Source: CAWABB01 sp963780165
Lineage (GTDB): Bacteria; Bacteroidota; Ignavibacteria; UBA10030; UBA6906
Reading direction: 5' to 3'
Assembly: GCA_963780165.1 (NCBI GenBank)
Contig: CAWABB010000005.1
Location: 1 to 56,727, forward strand
DNA: 56,727 nucleotides
In this document: positions 54,823-56,727 of the stretch, piece by piece
Layout: the number at the start of each line of letters is the position of its first letter
Position numbering within the stretch: position 1 is the first letter of the stretch
Position numbers and translations under genes: made by a program
The notes under the pieces: generated by a model
Database searches by the model: none
The model's input: the letters and a program-made list of their open reading frames with translations, nothing else
What the model was told of the DNA's origin: nothing

Positions 54823-56154
54823 TTATGACGGCCCAGGGATTCCCGCGAGTACGCCTGCCGTGTCTTCGGAGGGACGCGGGAACTCGTCCTGCGACTTCTC
54901 TCCCTCCTCCAGGGCTTCCGCCTGGGACTCGGATGCCTGGAGGATCAACCAGGTGGAGAGGTACGCGAAAATGAGCGCGAAGGGTCGGTTCAGCCACGCC
55001 TCGTTGTACACGAGCGCGACTCCCATGATCAACGCCAGAAACCATCGGAATCGCTTCACTGTCGAGGCCGCATCCGCCAAGCTACGGAACAGGAACGAGA
55101 AGACCGCTCCCGCCATTCCCAACGCGGCAAGGGCCCCTCCCTGCATCCAGAGACTGAACAACATAGGCCTGGTGCCGGCCGTGTACCAGAACGATTTCAC
55201 GTACATCGATTTGCCAAGGATATTCTCGCCTACGAAGAGACCGTACCCGTATCCAAGGACAAGCGCGCTGACGCGCTTGGCCATGCCATCGAACATGATC
55301 ATCAGCTTCTGGAATCGTGGGATGTCTATTCCGGGTCGCGGATCATAGACAAGATACCGCTCCATGAAATCCTGGTCCGTCAGGTATCGTGAAGGGTCCC
55401 TCACGTTCTCCGTGTACATATCCAGGAGCAAGTATGCCAGCACACATCCAAGCGCCAGGATCGGGACTACTTTGTAGAACTTCCGGCGGCTCAGCACGAG
55501 AAATCCAAGGTACGCTGCAAGAAAGACGAAGGAAATCTTCGTTTCGTTCATTGCGACCGGGGCAAGGAGGAGAGAGAAGGGAAGTATGCGACGGACGGCA
55601 AAACTCTCACCATCATCAACCGAACCGTAGCGGACCAAGAGGTAGAAGGTGATGATAAACAGGAGCTGCGTCACCATCCCGCTCCCCCCGGACAGACCGT
55701 AGGTACCCCCGACAGCGTCCCCCGCACCATACTTCAGGAACTGGTACAGTGAGAGGGGAAACTGGGCCAGCACGAACGCGATCAGGAACCTGTCCATCCA
55801 GGCGATGACGAGCTCCGATCGGTCGGACATGAGGAGGTCATACACCACCACGAGGGATGACAACATGAATAGCGGCTGACGCAGACCGTTCAGCTGGGCA
55901 GGAAGGCTGAGCTTGTCGAGATTGAATATGACCGTGATGGCCGACGCGGCGAGGAAGAACAGCAACCAACGTACGACGCCAGCCCCCCGCCGGCGAATCA
56001 TGACGGAAAGCGCCATCGCAAACAAGACGGCGTCGCAAGCGGAGGTGGCTATGCGGAACGCGGCATCCGCTCCCGGCAGCACCTGTGTGGTGATGTAGCC
56101 GGAGAGCGAGGTGAAGAGAAGAATGCCGAAGAAGAGAATGGCCTTGAAAAGCAT
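54823..56154 (-). CDS. O-antigen polymerase/ligase-like membrane protein (Wzy candidate)
   Basis: A 443-aa integral membrane protein with about ten to twelve hydrophobic segments, a longer loop (about 245-310) and a charged C-terminal tail (EALEEGEKSQDEF). GGTYGLSGGSGMVTQLLFII and MNETKISFVFLAAYLGFLVL are typical in style of Wzy/WaaL-type proteins, which have little sequence conservation. Placed with a flippase, an initiating transferase and an export protein, it most likely polymerises repeat units on the periplasmic side. The ATG at 56154 starts the first helix directly. Confidence 0.72.
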   Translation of the reverse strand: MLFKAILFFGILLFTSLSGYITTQVLPGADAAFRIATSACDAVLFAMALSVMIRRRGAGVVRWLLFFLAASAITVIFNLDKLSLPAQLNGLRQPLFMLSSLVVVYDLLMSDRSELVIAWMDRFLIAFVLAQFPLSLYQFLKYGAGDAVGGTYGLSGGSGMVTQLLFIITFYLLVRYGSVDDGESFAVRRILPFSLLLAPVAMNETKISFVFLAAYLGFLVLSRRKFYKVVPILALGCVLAYLLLDMYTENVRDPSRYLTDQDFMERYLVYDPRPGIDIPRFQKLMIMFDGMAKRVSALVLGYGYGLFVGENILGKSMYVKSFWYTAGTRPMLFSLWMQGGALAALGMAGAVFSFLFRSLADAASTVKRFRWFLALIMGVALVYNEAWLNRPFALIFAYLSTWLILQASESQAEALEEGEKSQDEFPRPSEDTAGVLAGIPGPS

Positions 56155-56190
56155 GCCCGGTCTTTCTGGACTCTCAGCTGCAGACGGCGT

Positions 56191-56721
56191 CTACTGCGTT
56201 ATCCGGACCATGCTTGCGATCGCCGCGGTAACAGCGGCGACAGTGGAGATGATCAACGCATAGTCGCGGAAGTCCATGTTCCCGCCCTCGATGATCACCG
56301 TGTCGCCCGGCTCCAGGTCCAGCGCCTTTTCATCGAGCTTCTGCATCTCGTCGAGATTCACCTCAAACTCGACCTTCCGCATAAGGTTGTCACGCCGGAC
56401 CGTGCGGAAGATCCTCACGGCGTCGAGGGTGGCCCTCCCGGACGGGCCGCCTGCGAACGAGAGAAGCTCGACGAGATCGGTAGAAATGGGAATCTCGTAC
56501 CTGCCGGGGTTCTTCACATTCCCCCAGAGATTCACCGCCATGGTGATCTCTCCTGCCTTGGAGATATAGTAGTACGCCGTCGATGATTGACTCTGGCGGC
56601 CGCCAAACGACGCGTCAACCTGGGCGGGGGCGGTGCACCACCCGGCCGCAGCAAAGAAGAAGAGTAGAGCGGCGCCGCGGATCAAGCGACGGTCTGTGCA
56701 CGCCTGTAAGAGTGATGTCAT
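56191..56721 (-). CDS. SLBB-domain polysaccharide export-type protein
   Basis: A 176-aa protein with a signal peptide (about 1-34, cut after PAQ). It has one SLBB domain (about 62-110: GNVKNPGRYEIP, LVELLSFAGGPSGRAT, DAVRIFR), a linker ending DLEPGDTVIIEGG, and a C-terminal membrane helix (about 153-171, ALIISTVAAVTAAIASMV). SLBB domains occur in Wza-type outer-membrane exporters, but the N-terminal Poly_export domain is absent, so this is a short accessory or inner-membrane-anchored version. It heads the operon that continues to the algD-like gene. A full-length Wza or a Wzc kinase would be expected just outside the window. Confidence 0.8.
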   Translation of the reverse strand: MTSLLQACTDRRLIRGAALLFFFAAAGWCTAPAQVDASFGGRQSQSSTAYYYISKAGEITMAVNLWGNVKNPGRYEIPISTDLVELLSFAGGPSGRATLDAVRIFRTVRRDNLMRKVEFEVNLDEMQKLDEKALDLEPGDTVIIEGGNMDFRDYALIISTVAAVTAAIASMVRITQ

Positions 56722-56727
56722 TGTCCA

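Noticed and set aside
1..56727. CRISPR arrays, tRNA genes, insertion sequences and phage genes
   Set aside because: No regularly spaced short repeats, cloverleaf-like sequences, transposase motifs or terminal inverted repeats were seen. The only long repeat is the DUF4091 duplication.

Overview
The window is a dense, almost entirely minus-strand exopolysaccharide/capsule locus from a GC-rich bacterium of the Bacteroidota-Ignavibacteriota-Chlorobi side of the tree. The best taxonomic clue is a family of large secreted proteins ending in a type A type IX secretion (T9SS) sorting domain of the NYPNPFNPST...KMLLxK kind typical of Ignavibacteria-like lineages. Good E. coli-like promoters (TTGGCA-17-TATACT, TTGACG-17-TACCAT) instead of the Bacteroides TAnnTTTG type fit a lineage outside Bacteroidia. 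No tRNA, rRNA, transposase, phage gene or CRISPR array was seen.

Layout. (1) 79-5123: an asparagine-synthase-like amidotransferase (+), then a minus cluster of a GT4 and a GT2 glycosyltransferase and an alpha/alpha-toroid glycan-associated protein. (2) 5384-13648: a divergent pair of giant T9SS cargo proteins; the plus-strand one has a GH123-like DUF4091 domain. (3) 13722-19744: a CDP-sugar/branched-sugar operon (SDR epimerase, zinc-type C-methyltransferase, RfbF-like cytidylyltransferase, PIG-L deacetylase) and a PMT/ArnT-like membrane glycosyltransferase. (4) 19813-21742: a second, nearly identical DUF4091 gene with a lipoprotein-type leader. (5) 21743-29223: three methyltransferases, a Wzx-type flippase and three GT2 enzymes. 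(6) 29285-42231: five secreted or surface proteins, including a cohesin-like and a dockerin-like pair and several FN3/concanavalin-like multidomain proteins. (7) 42673-56721: the polyprenyl-phosphate sugar transferase that starts repeat-unit synthesis, four soluble GTs/CapK/amino-acid-dehydrogenase genes, a GDP-mannose 6-dehydrogenase, a heparinase II/III-like lyase, another GT4, a Wzy-like polymerase and an SLBB export protein.

Together these encode a Wzx/Wzy-type pathway. Precursors include GDP-mannuronate (AlgD-like) and probably a CDP-linked methyl-branched deoxysugar. At least nine glycosyltransferases assemble the unit, which may be decorated by methylation, deacetylation, amidation or an adenylated acyl/amino-acid group. 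Wzx and Wzy move and polymerise it, and lyase/GH123-like enzymes and T9SS surface proteins probably bind, trim or anchor the product.

Two features deserve attention. First, at least eight reading-frame breaks in seven genes (plus a short unidentified reading) all have the same sign, one extra base, and nearly all can be repaired by removing one base from a 2-4 base run. Repaired proteins have normal family lengths. This points to systematic insertion errors in the sequence, so the genes are annotated as repaired CDSs. Second, the two DUF4091 genes share about 1.78 kb in direct orientation at a constant 10,590-base offset, including about 640 bases with no difference that I can see, suggesting recent duplication or gene conversion.
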